Assembly: GCF_958298935.1 (NCBI RefSeq) | Contig: NC_084939.1 | Location: forward strand, 21,255,501 to 21,319,500 | DNA length: 64,000 nucleotides | Source: Phragmites australis | Lineage: Eukaryota > Streptophyta > Magnoliopsida > Poales > Poaceae | Reading direction: 5' to 3' | Position numbers and translations under genes: made by a program | Part shown: positions 23,765 through 35,754 of the stretch, piece after piece | Layout: each line of letters starts with the position of its first letter | Position numbering within the stretch: position 1 is the stretch's first letter | The notes under the pieces: model-generated | Databases searched by the model: none | Told to the model about the DNA's origin: nothing | What the model saw: only the letters and a program-made list of their open reading frames with translations

Positions 23765-26700
23765 TCACGGTTTGCCAGCTAGGTTGATGTTAACATGTTT
23801 GATAAATCTGCCCAGGAATTTCAAAATTTTGCAAACCCTCTCATCAACCTCTTTACATTTGATTTCAACTGTATTAAGGTGTTCAGATACTGCAGGCAAT
23901 TGCTCCATTGGATGGTAGCTTCCTTCTGATTCTCCTGTCCCTTGCGGTTCCTATATTAAACAAATTATTCATCAAAATCATCCATCATGCATGACAAAAA
24001 GTATTCCGAAAAAATCAATTGATCATGCATAACAAAAGATGCTCACAAAGATCAATTATTCATGCATAACATAAAGATTCACCACGATCATTCAATTAAC
24101 CATAACAACATTAATACACAACTACAATTTGTTCAGAAAGCATATACCTCAGATAGTTGAAGAGTCAGCTTCTCAAGAACTGGTGAACGTTCTAGAATGC
24201 AAACTAGTGAATGAAGGTCATTATCCTCGCCTGGCATATTGAGCAATAGTGTCTTCAACCTACTAAATGTAGGGCACCACCTTCTCAAAATAAGCTGTAC
24301 AAGGTGCAAAACAGTAAGAGCCATTCAGGATTTGGATTTGAACTTTCAAAGTATACAACATAATGAAAATGAAGCCCCTTGACTACACGTTACAACACGC
24401 GAGCTATAGCAGTTTCAAAGATTTGTTGTCTAACTGAATTTTGTTAAAAGGGTCTCTCAACCTGGCTCTGCAAAAACGTACATTTTGGGTGTCTATGTAG
24501 ATCTAGGCTCGTTGATGCAGATTGGTGCCCTGCTAATGATGTTATTAGTGTATAATTAGTATGTATTAGGTGATATTAACGTTTTGAAGAATCTTAAAGC
24601 TTAATAAGATAAACTAAGGACTAAATGAGTATAGCTACGCAAAATAAATATCATGATAACACTTATTTGTCTATTTTTATCTTATACAACATGTCTTTGT
24701 GCAGGCAACCAAACATCATCTCTTCTCAGTCAGACTAAACGAATACATCCAACCAAACAAAGTGACATTGCATGCACTCAGATTCACAAATACAGGCCAG
24801 GCTAGAGCATGCAGGCAACCAAACGGACCCTATGTTGTATGGTGACTCAAATCCTACTCGAACTAGGGCTCTCAAGAGGTGCTATCAAGATTCTTGATCC
24901 TACCAGCAAGTGGACATCCATTCCTACTAGGAGTATGATTCCTACTTACAAGAGAAAGCCCTTGGAGGAGAGTATATAAAAAAGGGGCGGAGGCCATAGG
25001 ATGAAATTAAAAAATCAAGTCAAGCCAAGACAAGATTTCATCGAAACACTTATAGGGACAATTAAGAGCACTTAAGAGGCTTAGGAAGGTAATTTTTTAG
25101 CATTATATTCTTGTATAGGGCAAGAATCTGAGGTTCCTAAAGGGTTGAGTAGGCTTTTGAGAATAACAATCACTTGTACTCTTTTGAAGTTACGTATAAA
25201 GAATTTGTGGTCGGTTCAATGTCATTATTTTGATTCATTTATCACTAAGGACCGGATTAGCACAGAACGAATAAAGAACTAATGGGGAAATGTTGGATGA
25301 AATTAGATCTACAGCACATGATCTCATATGCAAGAATTAGAACAACGAATTAACCGTACGGGTAGAAGCAACTTGAACTGAAACCATAATTGTACATTGG
25401 TCCTGCAGGACCAAGGACTGATCTTCAAAACATGTACAATAAAACACTTCAACTCTATAGGTGTTGCCTTCTCAAGCATCTCTCATGCAAGAAATAGCTT
25501 AGATACAACAACAGGATAAAGAGATTTAAAAATTGTACTGTAGTGGAAGGTTTTCTCTAACAGACATTTTGATGAGGGAAATGTGGAAGAAAATATGTTA
25601 TGAAAACTAGAAAAAAAATAAAAAAATTTGTGCATGCCCTTTGACAGAGCATATTCTCCAACCACTGATAGCATACAGATGAATTGGTAGTGCCCTACTT
25701 TGTGGATCTGACCTTGTATTTACAGGAAAACCTTAGGTGGAAGTTTAACCCATTACATCATAAAATTGGTCTTTTATCTATATACATACAAAAATAAAGC
25801 CCACACTAACATAAAACAATATAGTCCACACTTCACGCCTTATAAAAGATAGGGCAGTAGGCTCAAAGAAATAAGTTTATTTCACTCTATTTGTGGGCCA
25901 AATTTATGAAAGATGTATGCGACATCTGGATAACAGAGCAATTTTCTCACAGGCACCGCTGTCTTCTACTTCATCAGTGACTCCCATATTGAACTTTTAT
26001 TTTTCATTTTTTTTTAGGTGTACCACAGCGGGTAAAGCACATGCTTATTACAAGTCCACCGGAGTCCCAATAGACACATTTGCTTCAAAGAAAATAATAG
26101 TGTCTATGTTTGATAGAAATATCCTATATACTGAACATGAGTGCTAAAATCATATACGAGATCACATCATGGCTGGATGGACTGAATTGTTAACCTCATT
26201 CATAATCCGAATTATGTCAAAACTCAAAGCACAGTAGACAGTAAAATAAAGATATTTGCATGAACAATATCACAAACCTAATAGGAAACTATCTCATCTA
26301 CGTATGCAAAGTGTGGATTCATCACTATCTAAAAATGGATACAGTTATTGAAGAGAAGCAAAGAGTAAAAAAAAACGGCGTTTTTTAATTAAAGATGGAA
26401 GTATGAGTCATACCGCTCCCGAGTAAGTAATTAGTTCCAAATTCGTAGCACTCGACAAACCTCCAAGAAGGTCGCCGCTGTTATGGTCATTATTGCTACA
26501 GCAATTCAGACAATCACCACAAGATTCCCCATAGGCACTTTTATCACAGTAATCCTCGATGTCGATGCTGAAAATTGCGGTTTCTAATGAAGCCATCTTT
26601 TCAAGCAAAGGAGCTTTACCATCGAAATAGCAAATTTGCAGCGAAACGAGGTTAGGTGCAGAAATACGAATCCGTTTGGGGCTAAAAAAATCGCAGTTCT

Positions 26701-27280
26701 TGATTCTCAGGTGCTTTACTGATTGGGACAATATCCTACAAGTGTCTAATCTGCAGTTTGTTATCTCAAGAACCTCCAATGCTGGACATCTTGCAAAATC
26801 AAGAGAGTTCTCCTTCAAGCCCAAATAACCAAGTTCCAATCTTCGCAAATGCTGGGAGAGCAGAGGGGCGTCCAATGTGAAGGGGAAATCAATATCGAAA
26901 TCGATAACGAGCACCTTAGCTTGGCAGAACAAAGCATGCCGGATCCAAATCTTGATGAATGTACCATCTTCGTGGTCGAATGGATACACTCTGAGCTCGA
27001 CCTCATCAAGAGCCAAACCGGGGTGTCGGAGGAGCAGCAGGCCGTCCACGAACTTGATAAAATCATTATCACACTCCCACCTGTCGTCTTTGTAGGTGAT
27101 GCGCAGGCGTCGCATGGACCGCCACAGGTGACGCCAGCGCCGGGCGAGGACGCTCGTCTCCACCGCCTCATCCGCCGGCAGGAACCCAAGGATGTGCTGG
27201 ATAACTCCGTCCGGCAGGGCGCTGATCCGGTCCTCCTGGCCTGACATCGCCGCTTTCTTGGCCCTTCTTGAGCCAGGCAT
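23765..27280 (-). CDS. F-box/LRR-repeat FBD-type protein (intact, 3 exons)
   Basis: Predicted exons are 26,414-27,280 (289 codons), 24,148-24,294 (49 codons) and 23,765-23,950 (61 codons plus TGA), all phase 0 with GT donors (GTATGA, GTATAT) and AG acceptors, giving about 399 residues. The ATG at 27,280 precedes MPGSRRAKKA. The F-box spans about residues 21-56 (ALPDGVIQHILGFLPADEAV, LARRWRHLWRSM). Leucine-rich segments follow (LSQHLRRLELGYLGL, APNLVSLQI), then a Cys cluster CGDCLNCC near residue 263, the exon-2 RRWCPTFSRLKTLLLN, and an FBD tail SEHLNTVEIKCKEVDERV. F-box proteins recruit substrates to SCF (SKP1-CUL1) ubiquitin ligases in cytosol or nucleus; the substrate is unknown. It is the only one of four paralogs in the window with clean frames. 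Intron 1 is 2.1 kb and holds repeat debris. Confidence 0.85.
24700..25264 (+). repeat. repeat debris in intron 1: MITE end and LTR-like segment
   Basis: GCAGGCAACCAAAC occurs twice (about 24,714 and 24,813), the second in GCAACCAAACGGACCC, the usual end of a grass hAT MITE. It is followed by TGTTGTATGGTGACTC, a TATATAAAAAAGG TATA-like box near 24,975, and a stretch ending GATTAGCACA near 25,264 that looks like a short LTR. No second LTR or target duplication was found. Confidence 0.35.
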
Positions 27281-27824
27281 TCCGTCGAACCCGTGACTGG
27301 CGCCGGGAGCTGCGGCACCAAGACCCTGAGCAATGGCAAGAGGGAAGCAGAAAGAACTGCGAAGATTCTCGAATCCAACTGCTCACCTACACGGCCGTTC
27401 CTCCTCCAGCCTACGCCGGCCAGGTATCGTGGTCGCCGGTGGGAAGCCACCCTTTTTGTCTCCCGGAGCAAGACGAGGACGAAGTGCTGCTTGAACTGCT
27501 CTGTTTTCTCTTGGTTGCTCGACGTGTAGACGTTTTCATGGAGCTGAGCTTTAGCAGTAGTGGGCAGTTAGCCCGTAGGAGTGGCAGTAGTGGGCATGTA
27601 TGCCCTGTTTAGTCGGCCACTGAGGTCTGTACCTAGTGTCTAAATTTCAATCAAATAGAGTCAGAAAAGCTGTAGCTTACAGCAACAATTCACCGACTTC
27701 ATCCATTTGCTTTAACGGTGGACTCGATGGCGGATGGGAAAAAAAGGGAGACACGGTTAATGGGTTTAATAGAAGTTTTATCATGTCTGCTAATGAATTC
27801 TAAAGTACGACGTAAAACATACTA
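27281..27824. other. upstream region of the intact F-box gene
   Basis: Probable promoter and 5' leader of the minus-strand gene. No clear TATA box was chosen. The 114-codon plus-strand frame here is antisense and not recognised. Confidence 0.4.
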
Positions 27825-27988
27825 CACTTATAAATTTTTAAAATAATAGAAGTTTTATCATGCCTCTTAATGGGTTCAAACCCAACCCAAAATAAGGAGA
27901 ATACAATTTCCAATCCAACCTAAGAATTTGCTCAAAAATTGAATCAAATTGCGCCACATATCATCCCAAATTACTCAAACATAGAGCA

Positions 27989-28414
27989 TCACATGCTCCC
28001 ACTCCCACTGGCCCCAAAGTCCCTATTGCCTCTCATGTTCCTGCCCATCCACTCGCCCATATTTGATGCCAAGATATACCGACGCATTGTATCCATATAT
28101 GCTATCTGTTTTTCATCAAGGCCATTCATATCCATGAACATGATCTTTTATTTTTACTCCATCTTCTTGGTAAGGACCTCGCCAAAGACCCTCAACTTCT
28201 CCTCCTCAATGGCAACCTTACACTCCTCATAGGCCGCCTTGCGCTCCTCCATAGCCGCCTTGTGCTCCTCATAGGCAGCCTTGCGCTCCTCGATGGCTTT
28301 GAGCTCCATCCACCTTGCTTCTTTTTCTTGTTTCCTCTCATACTCCATGTTATTTCTTGTTGTGATCATCTCTTGGAGCGCCACCTTGTAGATAGCACCC
28401 TCTCCTCTCTTCAA
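27989..28414 (-). pseudogene. Harbinger ORF1/NAM-associated C-terminal coiled coil, broken
   Basis: The frame encodes a charged helix with repeated EERKAAYEEHKAA and EERKAAYEECKVA units, then GEVLTKKME and a stop at 28,154. Beyond the stop the same frame continues KIMFMDMNGLDEKQIAYMD and ends at 27,989. This is the classic tail of plant NAM-associated/Harbinger ORF1-type proteins, which also ends the fragment at window position 2-121. No Myb-like N-terminus was seen upstream. It is judged a relic of a transposon ORF1. Confidence 0.65.
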
Positions 28415-28427
28415 CCTCCTTGTAGAT

Positions 28428-28634
28428 AACTGTTGGTTTTTACAATAATTTTTTAACTTCTCAGCACATAACTTCTCAGAAAAGCTACTCTCAGCTAATT
28501 TCTCAGCTCTAGTTCATTTTCCAAGAAGCAAGCTTCTGGTTTATCTAGAAACCACTTTTCAGCAATCTCGTTTGCTCTGGCTTATAATTTCTGACAGCAG
28601 AGAAGCCAGAAGCAGAAGAACAAACAGGCCCTCA
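28428..28634. mobile_element. hAT-type MITE
   Basis: The right end is AGAACAAACAGGCCC, which in grasses marks a GGGCCTGTTTGTTCT MITE terminus; the left end CTGTTGGTTTTTAC is its diverged counterpart. The interior has CTTCTCAGCAC/AGAAGCCAGAAGC inverted words. Confidence 0.5.
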
Positions 28635-28925
28635 CACAGTCACTAGCAAATAGAACAGAATCCACTTCAAGACTACCAAGAGTATTTCATTTCATGTGAG
28701 TATACACGTTCTCCAAGGGCATGCTAATTGAATGGTCACTCCTGTCACAAATCTACGTTGTTTCGGCGCGATACCATCTCCAAAAGCTCTTTCACTGAAA
28801 TTTCATCCAAAGTTTGACGTAACACACTAAACTTATAAATTTTCAAAATAATAGAAGTTTTATCTAATGGGTTCAAACCCAACCCAAAATAAGGAGAGTA
28901 CAATTTACAACCCAACCCAACCCAC

Positions 28926-29299
28926 AAAATCCCTCAACCCAACCTGCAAAATCCCTCACACCCAACCCAATCCAACCCATGGGTCGAACCCATTTCCCAA
29001 CTCATGGCCGAACCCATGGAAGCTGGGAGTCATGCTTCTTGTTTGTGTTGCTTCACTTGGTTCAATGAATAATGAAGACAGCTAATAAAAATGAAATATC
29101 TAAGATAAAAATTGAAAGAGACAGTACATATTGCGAAACGAAACTAATAAATTTTCTTCGGAGAAATAGAGAAAATTCAAATTTTAAATATGGTTCCATG
29201 TAACAAGATTAGTTCTGTGTACCTCCCTGCCTCTTGAGAGTTAAATACATTGTAAAAACATACATTAACGAAGGGTTCAAGAAATATTATGAGGTACCA
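28926..29299. other. CCCAACC-rich low-complexity sequence, no gene
   Basis: A run of AACCCAACCCA words to about 28,995 is followed by AT-rich sequence with no recognised feature. Confidence 0.45.
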
Positions 29300-30444
29300 T
29301 CGGGGAAAAATAAGTAATAACACTAATGCAGTGAATGATTTTTGCAGGGATGGTTCTCTTCATCAACTTGTTTCTGAAATGCTTTGGACGGCAAGAAGCA
29401 AGCATTTGTAGGTCATCAAACTTATTCAATGCAACCTTGACGTGAATGCACCACTTGAGCTCACCTCACGACATCTTTGAGGATCGGTGTGTTACGGGCT
29501 TTTTATATGGCACTAGTTTTACAAGTCGTATCTTTTATGTGTTATGAATCAACTTATAAGGTACTTCCATTATTATTAATGATAAGTGCATGTCTCTCAG
29601 AAGTATTTAATACGGGCACACATTAAGTGAAGTATATCTTACGGGGTGTGGTTTTGATACTAACATGTGTTTCAAGTATTATCTTGTATTGTCTTATGAA
29701 GAAATATACAAGGTCCCTGAAGGTATGCAATGCTTAAAAGCTATCTCCATCCATAATATGCTTAAACTTTCTATCTCTAAAAGTATCTAGTTGCGCATAT
29801 ATTGTTACATATCTACAAGTGATTCTCATCATATGTACGCACGCATATAGGGGGAGTTTGGACTATATTATGTGATTTTCATGTATTGTGAACTATGTGT
29901 TTTCATTTCAATTGGTATCAATCATTTCAATTGGATTCCTATAAGTGGTATTATCTTATTGGATCATGATTTATAAATGTCTCTCCCATATACTCTAATG
30001 TTTTACCTTGAGTTTAACAGGTGTTTATAGTCTTTTGAGATTGTTGACAAATGAGGAGAATTTTGATGACCAAAGCAAGTGCAAAAAGCATGATAAGCAA
30101 GATGACATGTCTAGGGGAGAACAACCAAGGAAGCAAGATGACTAGAGATGTCAAAGTCAACAAAGGGGGAGAAGAAGAAACTCTTGTATGGATCGATTAA
30201 CGGAGATAGTGGTGATGGAGAAAAGGGGAGCCATGAAAAAAAAGGGGACAAAGTATAGGTAAGAATAAGGATAATTTTCTTGCAATTGGTATCTTTAGTT
30301 GTTCTTACCATGCATCCAAGTAAAGTGGTAAGATATTGTGCTTTTTACAAAATTATTGCTATATTTGTGCCATTTATATTTGGTATCATCTATTTGCCAC
30401 TTGCTTTGGTTGTGTTATCATCAATCACCAAAAAGAGAGGAGAT
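29300..30444 (+). other. SIRE-like copia 3' internal region with polypurine tract
   Basis: Non-coding sequence preceding the LTR that starts at 30,445. It contains purine-rich stretches (AAAGGGGGAGAAGAAGAAAC at about 30,161) and ends AAAAAGAGAGGAGAT, the polypurine tract just before TGTAGTGAAC. SIRE/Maximus elements typically have a long 3' region between pol and LTR. The upstream limit is uncertain and pol is not present. Confidence 0.55.
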
Positions 30445-33400
30445 TGTAGTGAACATGACCCTTTTAGGGCATGTAATGTGATTTTGGTAATTAATGATAA
30501 TATAGTCAATGAGAGTAACATATTCATCAAGTATATGCTTAAGTAGGTCTCATGGATGCAATACATGAAGAAGTCACCGAAACCGGGACAAAGATTGATT
30601 GAATTGGAGATGTCTCAGAAAAGTTGTACATGCCAGATGGTCCGACGATCAACAAGGTGTACACACGCGGAGTGTTTCTGATAGAGAAGGAGAAAGTTGA
30701 AGAAAACGTCGGACGGTCCGACATCAGAGATTTGTACATGCTAGAGCATTCCAGATGAAGGAGTCAAAGAAGCTATACGACAGATAGTCCGGCGCTCTGG
30801 AGTTCTACACGCTGGAGGGTTTTTTTGCAGAGAAGAAATGGCTTGGTTGGCAGAAGAAGATATACATGTCGAATGGTCCAGCGCTCTAAAGATGGTGCAC
30901 GCTAGAGTATTTTCAGTGGAAGGAGAAAATACACAACACACCAGATGGTCCGATGATGAAGAGGTTGCTACACCGGAGTGATTTGTCTACACCAGAGTAT
31001 TTTCAGCATTGAAGATTGACTACGCTGGAGTATTTTGCACAAAGAGAAGTGGGGCGGTTTGGCTCAAGGGTACACGTCGGGTGATCCGGCGATGGAGTTG
31101 AAGGGAACGCCAAAATATCTTATGTTCAGAATGAATTTGAGTGGGGTTTCAACGGCTAGTTTGTGGAGGATGTACATGGTTTGATGGTCCAGTGAGTACA
31201 ATCTGTTTACACCGGATCATCTGGCGTATACAAAAAAGTTGAGTCGTTGGGGGCAATGGCTAGTCGACGGGGTTGAGGCTATAAATACACTTTCACTCGG
31301 TCATTTGAATGTGTGGTTGTCTAGGGGAAGCTCATAGATACTTATGAAGACATCCAAGCCACCAAAGTACTTAAAGTTATCATCCAAGGCAATTAGCACA
31401 TAGATTAGTGAGTGATTAGTGCTATTAGGCATAGATAGAGTTGTTGCTAGGTGTTGCTGTCTAGAGAGTGGATCAAGGAGTGATCCTACCATATAACAAG
31501 TGGTACGCTGGCACCTTAGCATATTGGTGACTCGCCGGCATCTTGGACCTTGGTGGCTCAAGATTGTTGACCCTCTGACTCAGTGTGGAGTGGTGACAAG
31601 AAGCTTATACGGGGACGTGGAGATCCTTATTGTGAGGAACCGTCCAAACGGAATTCTAATTAATCATCAGGAGGATCATTATTCATAATCACAACCTCGA
31701 CGATTAATCAGAATACCATTCCGGTAGTCCCGGCACGTGTTTTGTGCCCAGGATCGGAACACATGCCTTCCAACTCAAATATCCCAACACAGTTTAATAG
31801 AGAGCAAGTAATTAAACTGAATTACAATTATTAAACATGCAACTGCTTACACAATTTACAACAAAAGAGGAACAACAACAACTACGCAGCGGAAGAGAAA
31901 CCTATACAACAAAAGAGTATGAAGCCGGATGCCCCTAGGCTCCATACCAAAAGCGCCGGAGTTTGGAGTAGAATGTGCTACCCCTGCCCGCCACCCGGAT
32001 CGGCAGGCAAAAAGTAGCCGAAAACTGCCTCTTCCTCGCCGACCTGTGAACCTGAAAGCAACTTAAGGGCAGCACCCTTAGTACGAAGGTACTAGCAAGT
32101 CTGACACAGTATGAGTATATATATATACTCGACTCCAAGGATCATGCATTTAAAGCTGTAGCAAGGATTAAGACATGTTTAAGTTCATTAAGCGGTAAGC
32201 AACCTAGACTCTAGGTGTAAGCAACTAACTTAACCAACCACCAACTCAAACCCTGCCAACCAACTGACCATAACAGATATGTAAACAACAAGTGTATAAA
32301 AGTAAACCAATACAACCAAATCACCGACCACAAACCGACCAAACCACCCAATCCAACCATGCCACAACCCACATCGAAACTCTACGACCAAAATATGGTC
32401 GCTCGGTGGAGATAAGCAATAGCGATGCTCATGACCGAGAGCGCGGCAGTTCGAACTGATTATACACCCTGCAGGGGAATACTCCTGGACCCACACGACA
32501 CAGGGACCATACGGCTCGTGCCACCCGCTAAGATGCGCACAAGGGGGTACCCGTGACAACCTTTCCCAACCAGGCCCAACCATGTGGATCAACCATAGCT
32601 CGGTGAGACGGTATTAGAACTACTCCTCGAGCAAACTAATACCGCTAAAAGCCCGGACTCAAACCGGACTCACACCGTCTATGACGAGGCCCACATGACC
32701 ACGTCTGCGAAGGTAATCGGCTCGCCTACCATTATATCAGCATGTGGTGAGTAAGGTATGTGCTAAAGCCGACTACACCGATGATCGGTGCTTAACCGGT
32801 GCAAGCGGTCTACGGTGTCCGGGTTCCCTCCCCGAACTGCCTGAGGACTCCTCGTGAGCAGATGACACCCCTAACACCGCCCACACCTCGTCTCAACTCA
32901 CCACTCACCAAACCGACTCATCATCAACACAACCATAAGTGTGAACAAGTAATAAGTCCTAGGCTCGCGACAACGGTGGACGCCGTCGTCGACTTCTACC
33001 GGAAAGCCTAAGTACCACTAAGCATAGCGAACTAAAATTAGACCGTGACGACACCACTAGGCTCCAATGGAATAACTCATGACACGTGACCGAAATGGAA
33101 GAATGCATAGGCATAGGTTCTACCCAACTCGGAACCCGACACATGCAATGTATACATAAGCGTAGATAACATATTAGATTTTCAAGTAGACACGGTGCAA
33201 TATGATAGATGCTTGCCTTGCTGCCCTAGCTGCTGCTCACAGCTACCCGAGTCACGATCACCACTGCGGGAACCTCCGGGTACAGCCTCGTTCGCCGGGT
33301 CGAAGTTCCCTAAAAGAATAATCGCGTGCAATGATGAGTATGAAAGCCATGCAACAACGGAGGTGACATGCATTATGCCTTGCGCTTAAAACATCAAATA

Positions 33401-35754
33401 TTTCCTAATTGCAATTAGCGTTAACCATTTAAACATTTCCTGAAATACTTTAAAGCATAAACCAAAGCTTAAACCAAACTGGAAAGTTAATTATGCTTAA
33501 CATGAGGGTGTATATTTTACTGATCAGGAAACAATTTAGCAAGATTCACAAAATTGGATTCATCAATTTTGGAGCTACCAAGATTTAATTATGAATTATC
33601 AAAGCTTAAACATGCTTCATTTATTCAATAATTCCCAGAACACATTTCATGGCTGCTGGTATTTTTAACATGTAGATAATGATCATATAAGCCTAACAAA
33701 ACTAGTTTCATGAATTTTGGAGTTATATACATTTTTCTACGCATTATACAAGCTATCAGCCGATTTACCAATTAAACAAATATCCAATTTCGCATTTTCC
33801 GATTTTTCTCTAATATTCAAATGGGCCCACGCCTTTTTCTACCGACACCGGCCCAGCCCCAGCTACTGACCGGTGGGGCCGGCTCCCTTGACCGAAGTCA
33901 AAATCAGCCACGGCAGCTGCGCGCGCGCCACTGGAGGACGGCCGGCGGCTCTTGCGGTGGCTGCCGGCGGCGAGCGGCAGCCTGCACGGCTTGGCCGAGG
34001 GCAAAAACGGCATTAGCGCGAGCACGCGATCACAGTGGGGGCACACGTCGACGCCGGCGACGGCCGGAGCACGGCGAGCGGCGGCGAGGGCAAAACTAGC
34101 ACGGCGGCGGCACGGCTTTGACACGCCGACGGCGAACGGCGACGCAATAAGCCCGGCCGAGCACACCAATACGTTCTATGTGAGCGCGTAGAGCTAACGG
34201 CTCGCTTCCCGACCGACGAGCTCGATGGCGGCCCGACCGGCGGCGTGCGTGGGGAGGCGGCGGCGATTCAACCACCGCGGAACACCGCGCCGGCGACGAG
34301 ACAGAGAGAAAACGGCGCGCGCATAAGGTGTACAGGAGCACGGGGAAGCTCACCGTGCAGCGGGTTAGGTCGGTGAGGCTGTAGAACAGCGGGGCGACGG
34401 AAGACGGCGGAGCTCGGTTGCCGTCGTCGGGGAAGAAGGCGCGGGCGGCTCCAATCCGCGCGGGAAACGACCGGGGAAGGAGGGGAAACGGCGGAGGAGC
34501 TCGGGGCGCTCCTCCCTGCGGCTCCACGGGGCTCGGGCTCGACGGAAACCGTCAACGGCGCGGCGACTCTTGCCAGCGGCCGATGCTTGTGCGAGTGCTC
34601 TGCGCTCTGCTTTTCGGCCGCGCGAGAGAAGGAGCAGAGAGAGAGATAAAGTAGAGGGCGGGGAGGGGAGGATAAGGACTGGGGCTGATCTTTCGGCCGG
34701 CAACGTGGAGGTGGCCACCGAAGTCAAGGATGGCGGCGCCGCATTGCTTTGTGAGAGCGGGAGAAGGGGGAGCAGAGGCGGTGTGCGTGCGAAGGGGATG
34801 ACAGGTGGGGCCGATGAACAGTAACCGTCAGGCAAAAATATCTTCACTACTTTGGTTATCAAGGTGGAGGCCTTACTGTGGTCTAAAAATTGTGGAACAA
34901 ATTTTGTTGGCTTCTATAAATCATGAACAATCCATTTTACCTTGTTTGACCCAAAAAGCTTGCACCAAATTCAAATGAAATTTCTCCAAAGAGGCAAGCT
35001 TTTCTAACTTGTGTTAATTTTTATGCCTTTAAAATAATTCCCAAAAATTTGGGAAAATTCATTGATATTCTCCTCTAGGCACCTACTAATTTCTAAAATT
35101 GTTTCCAACCCTATGTTGTATAGAAATATGGTGAGTTACTTAACAACGCATCAACTAATATTGATTTTTACAATTTATTTAATTAAAAATTGCATGCCTA
35201 AAATTGCTCAAAACCAAGCAAATGATGCTAATGACGTCCATTAGCACTTAATTATATGTTTTGGAAATTCTGGGCCATGACACTTATCTTGGTGACTCAA
35301 GCTCCGAAGTGAAGATGGTGGCAAGTGACCAGAAGAGAGGCTAGCGGTGAGACCTTGGCTTGTTGATTTGGTGGCTCATCCGGCTTGAGGTCTTACCTTA
35401 GTGGCTTGGTGGCTCAAAAGTTATGACCGAAAGAGTCTTGGTGATCAGGAGTATATTCTTCGTGGAGCTCCAACGTGGACTACGGGCGATGTTTATGCCA
35501 TCGATACCACATGATAAAAATTCCTTATCCAAGTTTGCTTTCTCTACCTTATTTACATTTTCGCGTTTACATACTTGCAATTTACCTTCTGAAATAGGTT
35601 GCAATCCATTTTGAATGGTATAGTAGATACACTAGATAAATCTAGAGCACATTTAGATAGAAATTGATATAGATTTATGTTGTGTACTTTTTGAAGCCGA
35701 ATAGTTTTAAGTGTCCTAATTCACCCCCCTCTTAGGACGTCACCGATCCTTACA
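30445..35754 (+). repeat. SIRE-like copia 3' LTR, interrupted by a nested element
   Basis: It starts TGTAGTGAACATGACCC after a polypurine tract and ends CACCGATCCTTACA. Without the nested unit at 31,631-35,282 the LTR would be about 1.65 kb. It matches the minus-strand LTR at 11,384-12,555 end to end, with added sequence near 31,490-31,630 and 35,288-35,690. CCGGA/TCCGG palindrome variants recur between 30,630 and 31,230. Confidence 0.8.
31631..35282 (-). repeat. nested solo LTR of a long-LTR element (3.65 kb)
   Basis: The unit begins TGTGAGGAACCG and ends GGCCATGACA, flanked by a perfect CTTAT target duplication (31,626-31,630 and 35,283-35,287). No PBS, polypurine tract or gag-pol frame was found inside, so it is read as a solo LTR. 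The strand is inferred from the AT-rich start at the right side (TGTCATGGCCC) and GC-rich middle (about 33,830-34,800). Open frames of 80-165 codons in that GC-rich part are alanine/arginine/proline-rich and not recognised. Confidence 0.8.

Larger units (their letters stand above)
27825..28925 (+). repeat. unit flanked by about 105-bp direct repeats
   Basis: The block TTATAAATTTTYAAAATAAT, AGAAGTTTTATC, GGGTTCAAACCCAACCC, AAAATAAGGAGARTACAATT occurs at about 27,825-27,925 and again at 28,821-28,925. Between them lie a Harbinger ORF1-like remnant and a hAT-type MITE. A CCCAACC-rich stretch continues to about 28,995. Confidence 0.65.

Noticed and set aside
33810..34862. Several 80-165-codon frames in the nested solo LTR
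   Set aside because: GC-rich composition artefact; antisense frames are equally open and no motif is seen.
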